A program made the position numbers and the translations under genes. Below the pieces are notes generated by a model. The model did no database searches. It saw nothing but the letters and a program-made list of their open reading frames with translations, and was not told the DNA's origin. DNA of 64,000 bases from Pestalotiopsis fici W106-1 (Eukaryota; Ascomycota; Sordariomycetes; Amphisphaeriales; Sporocadaceae), in NCBI RefSeq assembly GCF_000516985.1, contig NW_006917091.1, forward strand, positions 2,935,022-2,999,021, read 5' to 3'. Each line of letters opens with the position of its first letter. Position 1 is the first letter of the stretch. This document shows positions 45,813 to 58,577 of the stretch, in pieces.

Positions 45813-47026
45813 ATGCCTAGACACGGACATTCTCGTCAACACCAAGTAGCCGACGAGCGACGCCAGGCTCAAGCGGCATACGAGGCCCAGCAGGCATATC
45901 TGGCTCAACAACAAGAGGAAGCTCAGCAGGAACTTCAGGCCCAACAGCAATGGGAGAATCAGATGACGACATACCAATCTGACTTGCCGTACGAGTCTGA
46001 CTGGACATATTCAGTTCAACAAGAATATGATAATCAACAGGCGTGGGCCGCACGCCACATTTACGACGCTCGAAAGGCAGATCCGAATCGCATCGCACGT
46101 CAGGCTTGGGTTACTGAAGAAACTTGCGACGAACCCATCTATGGCAACTTTTTTGGTGTCGTGGCGGCCATTGGAGCACAACATGAGCATATTACGGTCG
46201 ACGATCTCGATTTTCCCAACGACTGGTCCATCACCGGCCTGATTAGCACGGAAATGCACAGCGTGAGACACGACCAGCCAAGACTGATGGCCTACTGCGA
46301 AATGATGACAAACATTCGATACTACCAACAACAATGGTTTATAGGCCAGACCCCCGACGATGGCGAGTATGGTAGCCTTGCCCATTCGATTCTCTGGCCT
46401 CAGGCCGAATGGCCCGACGACGAGGATGGGCAGCCAGAGTTGAATGAGCCGTCTCGTAAGAAACCAATTTTCCTCATCTCTAGACTTGGGAGTGGCCGGC
46501 TAAACAATTGTAGCATTCAGCTTCGTCCAGACCATCTTGGAGTTCATCATCTATGACCAAGCAAACTTTAAGCAAGCTGCAGATGCTGGCAACGACGTCA
46601 TACAACAAATCGTTGTGCAGTGTATCGAGGCAAAGCCCTTGGTCAATGCAGCTTTCGACCGATTGTTGGGTAAGTATCATCAGCCTCACAGGATATTCTG
46701 GAGTACTGGACCGTTTTCTTTGGAAGCCAAACACTAACGATTTGTGTGCGTCATGTATAGACAGGACAATGCTGGCTCACGAGGCCGAGATTGCTCAAGA
46801 TACAGAGGGTCACTGGCAGACCTATATTGATGGTATCGCTCGAACATCCTCGGAACTGTGGGACGCAGAGTTGTACAGCTCCCCCTACGCCTTTATCGTG
46901 GTCCTCCGGATCGGTCTCGAGTCAACGGTTGCCGTTGAAGGAGGCTACGTAGAGTCTGCAAAGCTCATTCTGGACAACCAATCCCTGGCCCTCCGCCAAA
47001 TCATTGTCAGCGGCGCATTCGACTAG
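45813..47026 (+). CDS. Upstream member of a tandem paralogue pair, cut short by an in-frame TAG
   Basis: Three exons (45813-46455, 46514-46669, 46761-47026) give 354 aa ending at a TAG at 47024-47026. The N-terminus is Gln/Ala-rich (QAAYEAQQAYLAQQQ). After that it matches the neighbour at 47924-49092 in sequence (IYGNFF against EYGNIF, SITGLIS against CITGVIA, LEFIIYD against LEFIIHD) and in intron positions, both phase 1. I do not recognise the family with confidence; it has some likeness to fungal DUF3632 proteins. Soluble, helical, no signal peptide. The chosen start lies about 150 bp after a TATA-like element; an earlier in-frame ATG at 45666 is too close to it. The TAG is likely a nonsense mutation or sequence error, because homology continues beyond it. 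Confidence 0.65.
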
Positions 47027-47356
47027 TACTCAATGACGCTGCTCGACCAGCACCGGTATCGACACGGCGACGACACTACGCGGCTGGATCCTCTACCCGG
47101 CAAACCAGGTGGTCTTCACGAAGGTCGCTGGGCGTACTGGACACGCATCATCCAGGCCATGGTGGCGTCGGAACCTCATGGAAGGGACAGCATACACCGC
47201 GAAGAAGGAGGCCAGAACCTAAGAGATATCAAAAAGGTTTGGGGAACAATCAAGTGGGCAGAGGATTCTGTGCCAGTGCTCCAGGATCAGGTACCAAAGG
47301 TCGAGAGACGCATACTACACGAGGGGGAGTTGCAGCGCAGTAGAAAGACATGGTAA
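47027..47356 (+). pseudogene. Conserved 3' remnant of the interrupted paralogue
   Basis: Directly after the TAG the same reading frame stays open for 109 more codons to a TAA-type stop at 47354-47356. It encodes YRHGDD and GLHEGRWAYWTRII, matching YRHGSR and GLHESRWAFWREAI at the same place in the intact neighbour. No intron of workable size can skip the TAG; the only GT...AG pair around it is about 21 nt apart. This piece is therefore the former C-terminus, translated only if the stop is read through or is an artefact. Confidence 0.65.
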
Positions 47357-47923
47357 CATATAGAAGCCATCTTCATCAGGACTGGCTAGAGTGTGTTTTC
47401 GTCGCTTAAGTACGACTCGCCTTGATGCTTTAATAAAGTATGAAATTATCACAATGTATACATGTTCCATTGAATAGTCTTTCCTTTTGGTCAATGTTAC
47501 TTTTGAAAGATGTAGTGTATGACTGACCTGTCCCCTGATGGCCTAAGGACTATAAGGATAAGAATCAGCATTGTGTTTCCAGATTCATGCTCCTCTATAT
47601 ACAAATGTATTATACTATGCCATGTATTTACTCAATCAACTGATTGTGATTCACTGTACATTGTTTCATCTTGCTAGACAACGAATTCACGGAGATCCTC
47701 AATGTCTCTTGATATTCGTGAATCGAACGTCTATTCGTTATGCAACCACCTTTTCAGGTGAATCACGGTTCTATAAAAGTTAGTAACCGCCAGGTGCATT
47801 AATATATAAATCAGAGTGAGCTCCTGTTTGCAAAACCCTTTCTCCATGTCAAGCATCTATTGTATTTCACAGTACTCATCTACTCCTGAATTGCCTCTTG
47901 CTGACCTGGCACTCACAACCATC
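47357..47923. other. Intergenic between the tandem paralogues
   Basis: About 570 bp: 3' flank of the first paralogue and promoter of the second. TATATAAA at 47803-47810 lies about 114 bp before the chosen ATG and is a likely TATA box. Confidence 0.55.
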
Positions 47924-49092
47924 ATGTCTTACACTCCCTACCATCCCGTGGCCCAAGCATCAGCTCAGGCAGCCCTGTCTGTATACAATGACCCAGAATA
48001 CGGCAATATATTCGACATCTTGTATCACATCAGCATTGACGAGGATACTGTCGAAAGCCTGCCACCGGCCAGTGAAGATTGCATCACGGGCGTCATTGCC
48101 AATGTCATGCGAAAAGCGCCTGAATACAAGGTGGATTCATATGCCATGGCACTGTGGGAAATCAGACGCTGGCAATGTAACAATTACCCAGAAAGGGACG
48201 TCTCGTCTATAATCAATTACTTGGTTTTTCCTTCAGGCGAGGCAGACAGAAATGGTACAGTGCAATTGGCTTTCTGGTAACAGCTTCTTGAGCCAAATAA
48301 TTGCTAACGAGGCTATAGACGACGATTTCCTCTTGGCCGCGTTGGAATTCATCATCCATGACGGAGGGCGTATGCACCGTCCAGGAACGCACGCATGCCT
48401 CTTTGAACAATTGGCGCTCGACCTTCATCATCTTTCCGCCCAAATCACTCGGGCTTTCAATACCGACTTGGGTAAGTCTGTCTGATTATTCTTCCAGCCT
48501 GTCCAAGAGCAATGCGTTGCCGTAGTGTCAAGGCAGAGCATGAAGCCCACTAACACTGTCACGCTTAGAACGAAGCATTCTATGTCAGGAGGACGTCATG
48601 CTCATGAGCCATTCAGAGCAAATCGGTCACCGCCTCCACGGAATGGCCTACATGGCCGCACGACTGTACATGTTGCAGCTTTACACCTCGCCTCTGGCGG
48701 CCATAGTCATTCTGAGAATGGCTCTCGAGTCGGAAAGCGTCTTCTTGGAGGAATCTCTCCTGGCCGCGGCCGTGGAGATTCTGACAAGTTGCTCCAAGAA
48801 ACTCCGCGACTGGATCCAGAGTGACACATACAGCTACAATTCTCTAGACGAAAGACACCAATATTATTATCGCCATGGTAGTCGGAGGGAAATGCACAAC
48901 GTTGTTGTCGAGTGGGACGGCGGCTTGCACGAAAGCCGTTGGGCTTTTTGGAGGGAGGCGATTAAGCTGACTCTCCGTGGAAACCAGGGTGGGGTTCTCA
49001 ACGAAATGCAAGAGGCAGAGCAATTTTATCCAGTGGATCACAGCCGAGTGCCTCTTCATACCACGGTGTACAGACGTAGAGGTAATCATTGA
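47924..49092 (+). CDS. Downstream, intact member of the tandem paralogue pair
   Basis: Three exons (47924-48254, 48319-48471, 48569-49092) give 335 aa; introns of 64 and 97 nt end in good CTAAC-type branch sites and AG acceptors. It lacks the Gln-rich N-terminus of its neighbour but shares the rest: NIFDILYHISID, LEFIIHDGG, the L-G exon junction, LILRMALES-like VILRMALES and GLHESRWAFW near the end. It is soluble and mostly helical with a basic C-terminal tail (VYRRRGNH). The start was chosen as the ATG in AACCATCATGTC, about 114 bp after a TATA box; an in-frame ATG at 47846 would add 26 residues. Family uncertain (possibly DUF3632-like). No function can be assigned. Confidence 0.68.
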
Positions 49093-49567
49093 AGCGCAGG
49101 TGAATCTTGGGCAGAGCTTATCCAGAAGAGGTTCGACTGAATACCATGTCCAGTTCATGTGTACTTGGTCAACAGACCAAGTGGTCGTCTGCTGCATCTG
49201 TTTATCGTGTGAGCCGTCCTCGACTTGACTGGCTGAATCTTCTTTCCCGTTCCCGACATGAGACCTAGATATCAGATAGACATGTAATAGAGAACATGAT
49301 TACTCAACAACTTTATACAGACGAGTGATTCTCAAGAAATAATTCTGTTCAAAAATCCTAAAACACAGCCGTTTTTCTTTTTTACACCCATTTGAATGAT
49401 TGGGCCCGGCTACGCCGTCTCAGCCCATGCGCTAACTGCAGAGAAAAAACCCACTTCATTCCTTATGCGCCAAAGTGATGCGTGTTTGGCAGACCAGAAA
49501 TGATCTGATGCCTTTGAAATGTGGTACTAGCCTACAGTGTTTCCGTGATCCTGAAATTCTCAACACT
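49093..49567. other. Convergent 3' region of the paralogue and ERV29
   Basis: About 475 bp of presumed 3' UTRs between converging genes. No exon recognised. Confidence 0.55.
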
Positions 49568-50678
<1,111 letters not shown>

Positions 50679-52605
50679 GGCTGAATATAATTGTTGATGA
50701 ATAGAGTCTACTCGGTGACTTGTGTATATCGTCTCGGCGACAGACCTGCTGGAGCGGCTTCGAACAGGTGGCAGGTTTGTCGGTTGGCTCAAGTAGGTGG
50801 GAGCTCGGGGTAAGCTGCTGCTGCTATGTAGCTATGTCAGTGCAACGAGGTGTGCGACGGACAATTGATGCGCTCAGGCTGGCAACAAATGTCAATCGGT
50901 GGAGGAAAAAAGTGAAAAAGAAGGAAAATCCAACAGAAAAGGGCGGAATCGCATCCGTGGGAGAGAAGTTATAGAGTCAAGACCAGTGGGCTGTCGTTGC
51001 ATTCACGGGCGAGGTAAAGGTAATGGTCAAGCTTTGTGTGGGCTGGCTAGAAACCGTGTCCTCAATTGCACGGGATCATTCATCAGATATGCAGGTGGTG
51101 TAGACACTAAAAGGTACCTAGACTCGGGCAGCCCATGTACCTTGACCCCTCTGGAACCACTACTAGCTCGAGCTTGGTGAGTTTACCCTGCCTACCTAGG
51201 TACGATACAAGGGAAAATCCCCCGTGATGGTCATAGTTCCGACCGCGCTATTGGCCACCAGGGAAGGTGCTCGAGGGTTAAAAGTGTTTCATCGTTTTTT
51301 TCCTCTTCTGTTCAGTACTACAATACTCCCTAGAATACGTCGCAGGTTGTTGGACCGTGAGTAGTGTGAATTGATCCCTTTTTGCTTTGTGCGTTTTCTC
51401 TCAAGTCTCATCATTCTACCCCTAGGTAAGTTTTGGGTACCTTTTTTCACGCTGACGTTATGAACGGCTTCGGTAGCTCCGTGGTCACAGAGGGGCACCA
51501 GGAGAGGCTGGAGATGAACAGAGCCACTCTAGACAATATAGGTATCTAGAATACCCGCAAAGTGAGTGAATGAATAAGAGGAATGTAGCCATGTCCCCGC
51601 TACAAGTCCCGGTAAAAGGAACAAATACACAAGGAAAACTACAAGAAACAAAGAAGGAAACAGCCACAGCCTCTCGAGAGCCGCCCTCGATTGCTCCACA
51701 AGATCAATTAAGCTCGGGAACTACGGATACGGACCTTGGCTTGGCATTGCGGCGTGGCCTCTAGTCACCTGCTTGTACCACTCCATAAATAGCAGGCCCC
51801 AAGTAGAGGCCACTTTGCTGACATGCAACGGTTCATTCCATCATTGTTTGTTTGTTGAATGTTGAAGAATTCACGTAGGTGTTGCTACAAGACCCTGAAT
51901 CCTATAGACTTGTTCTGCCAACTTGAATTGATCCATGAGGACTAGGCACAGTGACGTCTTCATCTCAACAAAGACCCTGAATCCACTAGGTTTTCTTCCT
52001 CTGACCACATTCGATCTGCAAAAGGATTGCGCTATACTTGTATAGCCGTTCCGAGGCTGTGGATGGATCATGACGTTGTACACTGCCTCATTGTATTCCG
52101 TGTCTTTTAACGCAACCAGAATCGTCAGCCTGCATTTATCAGGGACACACAGCTTTGGAGGTAATCACTGGGGCGGTTGACAATAAACTGCCTCCGTATT
52201 ATAGCCGACTTGCATTTCATCTTGTCTACTTGATTGGCAAGTTTCCTTTTTCAATCTTCACATGGACCCGCACATTTATTATAATCACCTAGACTTGGGC
52301 TGGATGGATGCATAAAGTAGCAGATGATGGCTCTATTCATGTAATAAACCTACTCCATTATGCAGCAGTGGCCGTTGCTTGTTGACATTGTCTTTAGTCA
52401 ATCTCATCATGACCAGAGATTTCTCGAGTGAGTGATCGCCGTGTGGGTCCACGATATATTCGACTATTAATTTCAGCGCGAAACATCTCACTTCCCAATA
52501 CGAAGGGGCCTTGAATATTCACACTCGACTATATTCTCCCAAAATGATGACTGCTGTCAAATTGAACAAATCTGTTAAAGACCTCACCAACTACACCTGC
52601 CCTTT
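50679..52605. other. Long intergenic region, no gene recognised
   Basis: About 1.9 kb: the ERV29 promoter side and the 3' flank of the tyrosinase gene. A perfect 16-bp palindrome, GCTATACTTGTATAGC, lies at 52031-52046. Open frames here are short and featureless. Confidence 0.5.
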
Positions 52606-53821
52606 CTACTCGTCAAGGTACTCGGCGCAAATGGTTGGTCCATTCAAATTCATCACATCTGCTATCGTCACATTGGGCGCAATGTCCATCATCCAGAGGG
52701 TGTGCTCGAGCGTGGTTGTGCTGCCGCCGTCGTTGAAGTAGTCGGTGACATTGGCGGGCGGGTAGTTGGGCGAGTTTGGTCGCGTTCCGCTGGGAATGTT
52801 TGGTCCGCCCATGTCCGTCAGGCGAGCTGGATAGTCGGCCTTTTGCCACTCCCAGAATAGCTTGTCGAGGTACGTATGATGTAGGAAAAAGCCCGGGTCT
52901 CCGGGAGAATATGTTGGATCGCCCATCTAGAGGGTGAGGGTTAGAGGGTGAGGCTATACACACACGGGGTTACTCACCAGTCCGCCAATACCACCATGTC
53001 CGGCGCCGTGAGGCTTGTTTGCCCAGCACTAATGATTCATCAGTAAACATATGGTTTACAGTACATGTTCAGGATAGATACTCACGCTCCATGCACTCGT
53101 ATAGTTGCCAATGGCCATGCACTCATCAATGTTGGCCTGTGCAGCTTGCTGAAGCTTGGTCTCGCTGAAATTGCGCCAAACACAGTGGCGACCATTCTCA
53201 TCGGCGTCGTTGTTGGCAAATGCAAGCGTCATGTTGACAAAAGAGCCGCTGCCGATACAGCGATCCGCACCCGCACCATTGGAGCCAAAGTACTCATCCT
53301 TGAACATGTCGAGATTGGCAATGACCGAGTTGATATCGGCCAATTCGTCCCAGTAGGGCATGCGGCCAGTGTAGCCACACTCGTCACGGATGAGGTTCTC
53401 GTGGACAGTCATGTAGTACCGGTGAAAGGGAAGGAAAGCGCCCTATTAGGATCAATACATGTGCATGATAGCAAGAGTCGTTGTTCAACGTACAACCCCA
53501 TGGACCCATATGGTCTGATAGACGTGAGGCCAGTGAAGGTCATCCCATCGAGTTTCGGCACCGGGAATGCCAGCCTTGGAAGGAGAGTTGATCAGGCAGA
53601 GGTCCGCAGCAATGTATGAAGACTTTTCATCATCCGTAAGGGATGTCCTAGAAAGAGTCAATAGATATCGAGTGACGGTGTTACAGTACATACCATGGAA
53701 CACGATACTTGATATCAGTGCAGTTTTCAGTGATATCCCGCTTCATCTGGCCCCGAGGTCGTGCCGAGACCACGGAGCATGCTGCAAGAAGCAGGATGGC
53801 TCGTTGAGTGAGAGAAACCAT
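52606..53821 (-). CDS. Secreted tyrosinase (type-3 copper oxidase)
   Basis: Oxidises monophenols or diphenols to quinones, for example in pigment formation or phenol detoxification. Five exons (53821-53694, 53647-53494, 53442-53086, 53028-52978, 52926-52606) give 336 aa. A signal peptide (MVSLTQRAILLLAACSVVSA) and a dibasic MKRD site suggest secretion and possible propeptide removal. CuA ligands are H84 (or H81), H92 and H101 in WVHGVGAFLPFHRYY; CuB ligands are H220, H224 (PHGAGHGG) and H247 (FFLHHTYLDKLFW). Several NxT/NxS sites are present. The protein stops soon after the core (CAEYLDE), so it lacks the C-terminal lid domain of mushroom-type tyrosinases and is a short secreted form. Catechol-oxidase-like activity is an alternative. 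Confidence 0.92.
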
Positions 53822-54684
53822 ATTGTAGAATGTGAAAGCAAGATACTGTCTGAAAGAAACCACGGCTGCCAGTCAACTACTCATCTGGACAAGTAAAGAA
53901 TCCTCTTGGTTTATATACAACATATGACCCTCGACATATTGATCAATGCAATGTAACCAGGAGACTATTGATCAAGACCAGGTTCAGAGCGCCACAAGAA
54001 TAAGACTATAAACCATTCAATAAGAGAGAGCCTTTCCGACATCCGAGGCCATAGGGACCGTCCGTTACGTGTATAAACATGCTGGTTGCGCGCTTGGGTC
54101 TAGTCATTACCCCACGAAAATGTATGCTTAAACATGGACGAATATGACTGGTCCGCCTGGTCGGAAAGTCTTGTCATTTTGCCGGTTCTGCATTTCTATC
54201 GCCTGCCTGATCTGTATAATCCTGGTTTAGTATTTGCTGTGCCTTGCTTGGACCCCGAGGACGAGTTGGAGAAGACGGAGAATATGCAAGCCACAGACAT
54301 TCTTGACTCGGAATAGAAGTTGATCAACATGACACTTTTGCTTGTTTCTATGCCAGAACTTGAAAACTGGCCTATCATGTCAATCGAATTACACTGATAT
54401 GCAGGGGAAGGATGAGTCCATCTTGCTATCAACAAGATTGAGTAGTAGTCACCTCTACTTGCAGATGGCGGAGACGGGAATTTATTTTCCAGGGTCTCAG
54501 GGTCTTTATTCCAGGTTACATTGCGGCTTGTTAATACACCGCCATGTATCGAGGTAGTATTATACCAAGATGAACACGCGTTCTTCATTTCGACCGTTCT
54601 GGAAGTCTAGGTAATCTCGGTTCACCGTTGCCGGCATTGACTGAATATCTTTTTCTAAAAACAAGCGGTTCCATTCCGCCACGG
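53822..54684. other. Tyrosinase promoter and palC 3' flank
   Basis: About 860 bp. A 60-codon ATG-started frame at 54134-54316 has an acceptable start context but no recognisable feature, so it is not called. Nothing else seen. Confidence 0.5.
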
Positions 54685-56166
54685 CTAAAAATATGACCTT
54701 GTGCTTGAGCTTCGGTGATCGGGGACTGATCCCATTGCAGGCTCTACTGCTATTGTATACTCATCGTCTGAACTAGATCCATCTCCATTGTAGTCGTCTG
54801 ATCGATCAGGAGGCGCGCGCATAGCTTCTATAGTCTGTTTGCCGAGTTCAGGTGCGACATATGGCTTGATGGAATGAATCTCTCGGCCAGAGGGCATAGT
54901 GCCAAGTAATGTACCTGGTGCTGGGATGGATTGTGTCATCATCTAAAAAGTCAGTCATTAGATAGATGCACTGGATGCAAGATCACCTACCGTGTCATTG
55001 ACCTTGGTCCATTTCTGGTGAAGCATTTCAAGAACACGAGATTCCTCCAGTCTGCCACCATCTGATCCCCAGCCCGTCGCCTTTTCAACCTTTTCATCTT
55101 CTCTCTTGTCGGTCCAAGCCTTTTTCATTTTTGTTAGACTGAGGCCTTTCTTGGGATCCTTGGGCGGCTCAATGCCCAGTTCTTGCAGACCTGCCTCGAC
55201 CCATCCCAAGGCATCTCCTATTTTTCCAGACGTTTCGGCGTCGATTCCAAAGAAGCGACATGCTTTGGCGCGAGCCGTCTTTTGCAGGTCATTAATGTAG
55301 CGGACCAAGGGATCGTTCAACTTTAAAGCGCCCTTGGACGAGTCCTTGCAAAGAGCAGATGCTGTGGCAGCGTGGTCCGACGCGGCCAAACACAACCGTG
55401 CAAATAATAGTGTCCTGACCTTGGGAATCTCTGGTGCCTTGTACATCCATTCACGGTCGTTCTTGTTTCGGTCTTGTGCAACTACCGCTGGCCATGGATC
55501 GTCTTTGAGGACGGCCAACAGTGTAGCCTCGGCCAGCGCCAGAGAAGCCAGACCTTTTGTGGTGGACGCTGAAATGTCTGCACATGGGGGATTGGTGACC
55601 ATACCCTGGGCTCGCTGAGCTGTGAATTCATGTACAGACGCGGCATCGAGAAGATGCTTGGTTGCATTTTGAATAGCAGTAGTACGTGCCTCGGAACCGA
55701 CTGGCGCCCCAGACGTCACATACAGGGGATAAAGGGCAGCACGTGCCAGGTTGGTGTATGCATAGGCCAGTGTAGACAGGGTAAAGTAGAGTTCATATTC
55801 CAAAGACTGTATCTTGACTCTGGCCAGCTCTTTGCGCGTCACTGCATTATCAGACAGCGTCGGTCTCCACTGGATGGCTGGCGTAGCCGTTGGGATGGCA
55901 TTGATGATTTCCTTTTGGACAGGTTGCTGCCTGAGAGCTGCATCCAAGGTAAAGAGATATGGCAGATAGTTGTTGATGCTTGCGACCACGGTCGGCAGAT
56001 TGGGGGGCTGTGAGGTGGGCGGCAGCCGCTTGTGCTTCTTGAGTGTATCTCTTACTACCCCGCGGTGAGTGCTGGCGTTGAGGGGCAGAGACGGGTGAGA
56101 TTCACAGCCAAAGCTGGACGAAAAGGCAAAGTATGAAGTAGTCGGAAGCCTAAAAGGATACGGCAT
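54685..56166 (-). CDS. palC: pH-response regulator palC/Rim23 (BRO1 domain)
   Basis: Component of the ambient-pH (Pal/Rim) pathway, which works with ESCRT-III and palA upstream of PacC activation. Two exons (56166-54991 and 54942-54685) give 477 aa. It begins [15 protein letters not shown], and the BRO1 domain fills about residues 1-400, including [20 protein letters not shown] and a helical segment ending [10 protein letters not shown] near [19 protein letters not shown]. The second exon supplies the palC-type tail with [18 protein letters not shown] [18 protein letters not shown] and a Pro-rich, acidic end. Splicing is needed to join the BRO1 domain to this tail; reading through the intron stops after ten residues. 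Length and order match fungal palC. Confidence 0.92.
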
Positions 56167-56645
56167 TATGAGAATGGAATGATGGTGATATCGTTGAGAG
56201 AAAAGTCATGATCATGAAGCCGTCTCCGAGATGCCAGATCATGCTGATGATCTGGCATTGCCCAGAATTGCTTGGCATGTCTTGTCACCAAACGTGCTCG
56301 ACCTAATCACTGTCCGCGATCTGATTTCACGGGCCTTGAAGGGTGAACCGTCGAGCGCTAAACAGAGCGGAAACCTAAGCTGGTTGGATAACCACTGGTA
56401 GAATGGCCAAGTGCCACGCCAAGTAGCGGCTCACTAGCCACAAGCTGGACCCTGGCAGCGGATCGGAGCTTAATGCGTCTCCTTCTGTCTCATCATACCT
56501 TCTTTGGAAACCCTGTCCCGAACTTTGGTTACGCAGTCGCAGAACAAACATCATTTCACGACCTCACTCCTTTACTGCGACGCCCTATACGACGAGACTT
56601 TGATGAAGGTTCTTGACCAGCAATCGTTTTAATCAATTGGCCATC
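56167..56645. promoter_or_regulatory. Bidirectional promoter between palC and ALG6
   Basis: 479 bp between divergent starts. No specific element called. Confidence 0.55.
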
Positions 56646-58463
56646 ATGGCCTCTGCGTCGCCAGCATCTCACAAACCCCGGCGCAAGTCGAAGAAGCCAG
56701 GTGTAACCTTTGACCCTTCGACCAAGCCAGGCGCACTCGTCCGGACGCCTTCCTTTCCTCTCGCCGCTTTCCTCTGGCCCGCACGTAGCTCGTTTTCGGA
56801 ATGGGAGGTATTGCCGCTGATTCTCATGGTCGTTGGGCTGTTTAGATGGGCTTCGGGTCTTTGGGGGTATTCTGGTAAGTTTCCTCGAGTTTGTAGTATC
56901 TAGTCGAGTCTGACCTGTCCAGGCTTCCAGAAACCTCCCATGTTTGGCGATTACGAAGCGCAACGACACTGGATGGAGATAACAACTCAATTACCAATCT
57001 CCCAGTGGTACTTTCACGATCTCGAGTGGTGGGGACTGGACTATCCCCCCTTGACCGCATACCACAGCTGGGCGCTCGGCAAGATAGGGGCTTTGATTGA
57101 TCCTTCGTGGTTTGCCCTGTACACGTCGCGAGGCTCCGAGGATCCGACTCTCAAGATTTTCATGAGGGCCACTGTCATTATTTCGGAATACCTCATCTAC
57201 ATTCCGGCCGTCGTCGTTTTTGTGCGAAGATACAGCAGACTGTTTGGTGTCGCGCAATGGACAAGCTGGGTGGCCTTGGTCGCAATTCTTTTGCAACCTG
57301 GCACGATTCTGATTGATCACACCCACTTTCAGTACAATACCGTCATGCTTGGATTCGTCCTTGCTAGCATGTCGAGCATGATTGCCGGTCGTTACATGTG
57401 GGCTTCCATCTTTTTCGTGGCAGCTCTGGGATTCAAGCAAATGGCACTATACTTTGCGCCGGCCGTCTTTTCCTTTCTCCTGGGAAGCTGCATCTTTCCT
57501 CGAATCAACCCGTCACGCTTCATTGTCATTGCCGGAGTTACTGCCGTCTCTTTTGCAGTATTGATTCTGCCCATTGTCATTGGAGCCTTGTACGATGCTC
57601 AGCGTGGCATTGACTCTCAGCCGGGTGTCGATGGTCCTCGGCCTCTTCCCATTTTTACACAAATCGAGGGATACCTTGACAAGAAGGCTGCTTACTACCC
57701 TGTTGTCGCGCAACTGGTTCAAATGGTTCACCGAGTCTTTCCCTTTGCGCGTGGCCTATTCGAGGACAAGGTTGCCAACTTTTGGTGCGCGGCAAATGTC
57801 GTGATCAAGCTGCGCAAGTACCCGACTGCCCTCCTTCAGCAAGCCTCTCTGGCGGCCACACTCCTCGCATTGGCGCCTGCAAACTTGGTTCTGTTCTTTC
57901 GACCACGCAAGGAACTTTTGCCGTATGCTTTTGCCGTCACAGCTTGGAGCTTTTTCTTGTTCAGCTACCAGGTCCATGAAAAGAGCGTCCTGCTTCCCCT
58001 GCTGCCCATGACTGTTCTCCTGGCTGGCAAGCAGGGTCTGGGCAAAGAGATACGTGCTTGGGTCGGGTTTGCCAACATTCTTGGTGCTTGGACAATGTTT
58101 CCCCTTCTCCAACGTGTCGACCTCCGTATCCCGTATGCTGTTCTCACCGGTCTATGGGCCTACCTCTTGGGTCTGCCACCTACCTCGCTAAGCGCCTACT
58201 TTGAAGCAGGTCAATATGCTTGGGTGCAATGGGCCACTGCGCTGATCCACTGGGCCTTTTATCTGACCATGGGTGCTTGGCACGTACTTGAACTATATGT
58301 TGCACCTCCCGTCGACAAGCCTGATTTGTGGGTCGTGGCCAATGTTGGTGTCGGTGTGACGGGATTTGCCCTTTGTTATATATGGTGCCTGTACAAGTTG
58401 ATTCATGAGAGCCAGATATTGTCAGCCAAGGATTCGGCTGCGTCAAAGAAGAAGAGACAATAA
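56646..58463 (+). CDS. ALG6: ER alpha-1,3-glucosyltransferase ALG6 (GT57)
   Basis: Adds the first glucose to Man9GlcNAc2-PP-dolichol in N-glycan precursor assembly at the ER membrane. Two exons (56646-56874 and 56923-58463) give 589 aa. A basic cytosolic N-terminus leads into the first membrane helix (LPLILMVVGLFRWASGLWG). The family signatures DYEAQRHWMEIT, WGLDYPPLTAYHS and DHTHFQYN follow, the last two being the substrate loop and lumenal motif of ALG6/ALG8 enzymes. About eleven hydrophobic segments are visible. The HWMEIT and LDYPPLTAYHS versions, with D in place of the ALG8 pattern, favour ALG6. A KKKRQ end could act as an ER-retention-like signal. Confidence 0.92.
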
Positions 58464-58577
58464 GAAGAGGCATATACCCGAGTCATGAGGCTCACCAAGA
58501 CCATGTATATATAAACTCACGCTATAGAAAGCGACAATTTCATCATCCATCTGCATTTTTATTTGTTGTACATGAGT

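Noticed and set aside
47006..47026. A GT...AG pair that would splice out the in-frame TAG of the upstream paralogue
   Set aside because: The enclosed segment is only about 21 nt, well below workable fungal intron size.
52031..52046. Perfect 16-bp palindrome GCTATACTTGTATAGC
   Set aside because: An isolated AT-rich palindrome without a second copy or nearby gene start; too little to claim a binding site.
54134..54316. 60-codon open frame between the tyrosinase and palC genes
   Set aside because: The start context is acceptable but there is no feature, family or splice extension to support it.
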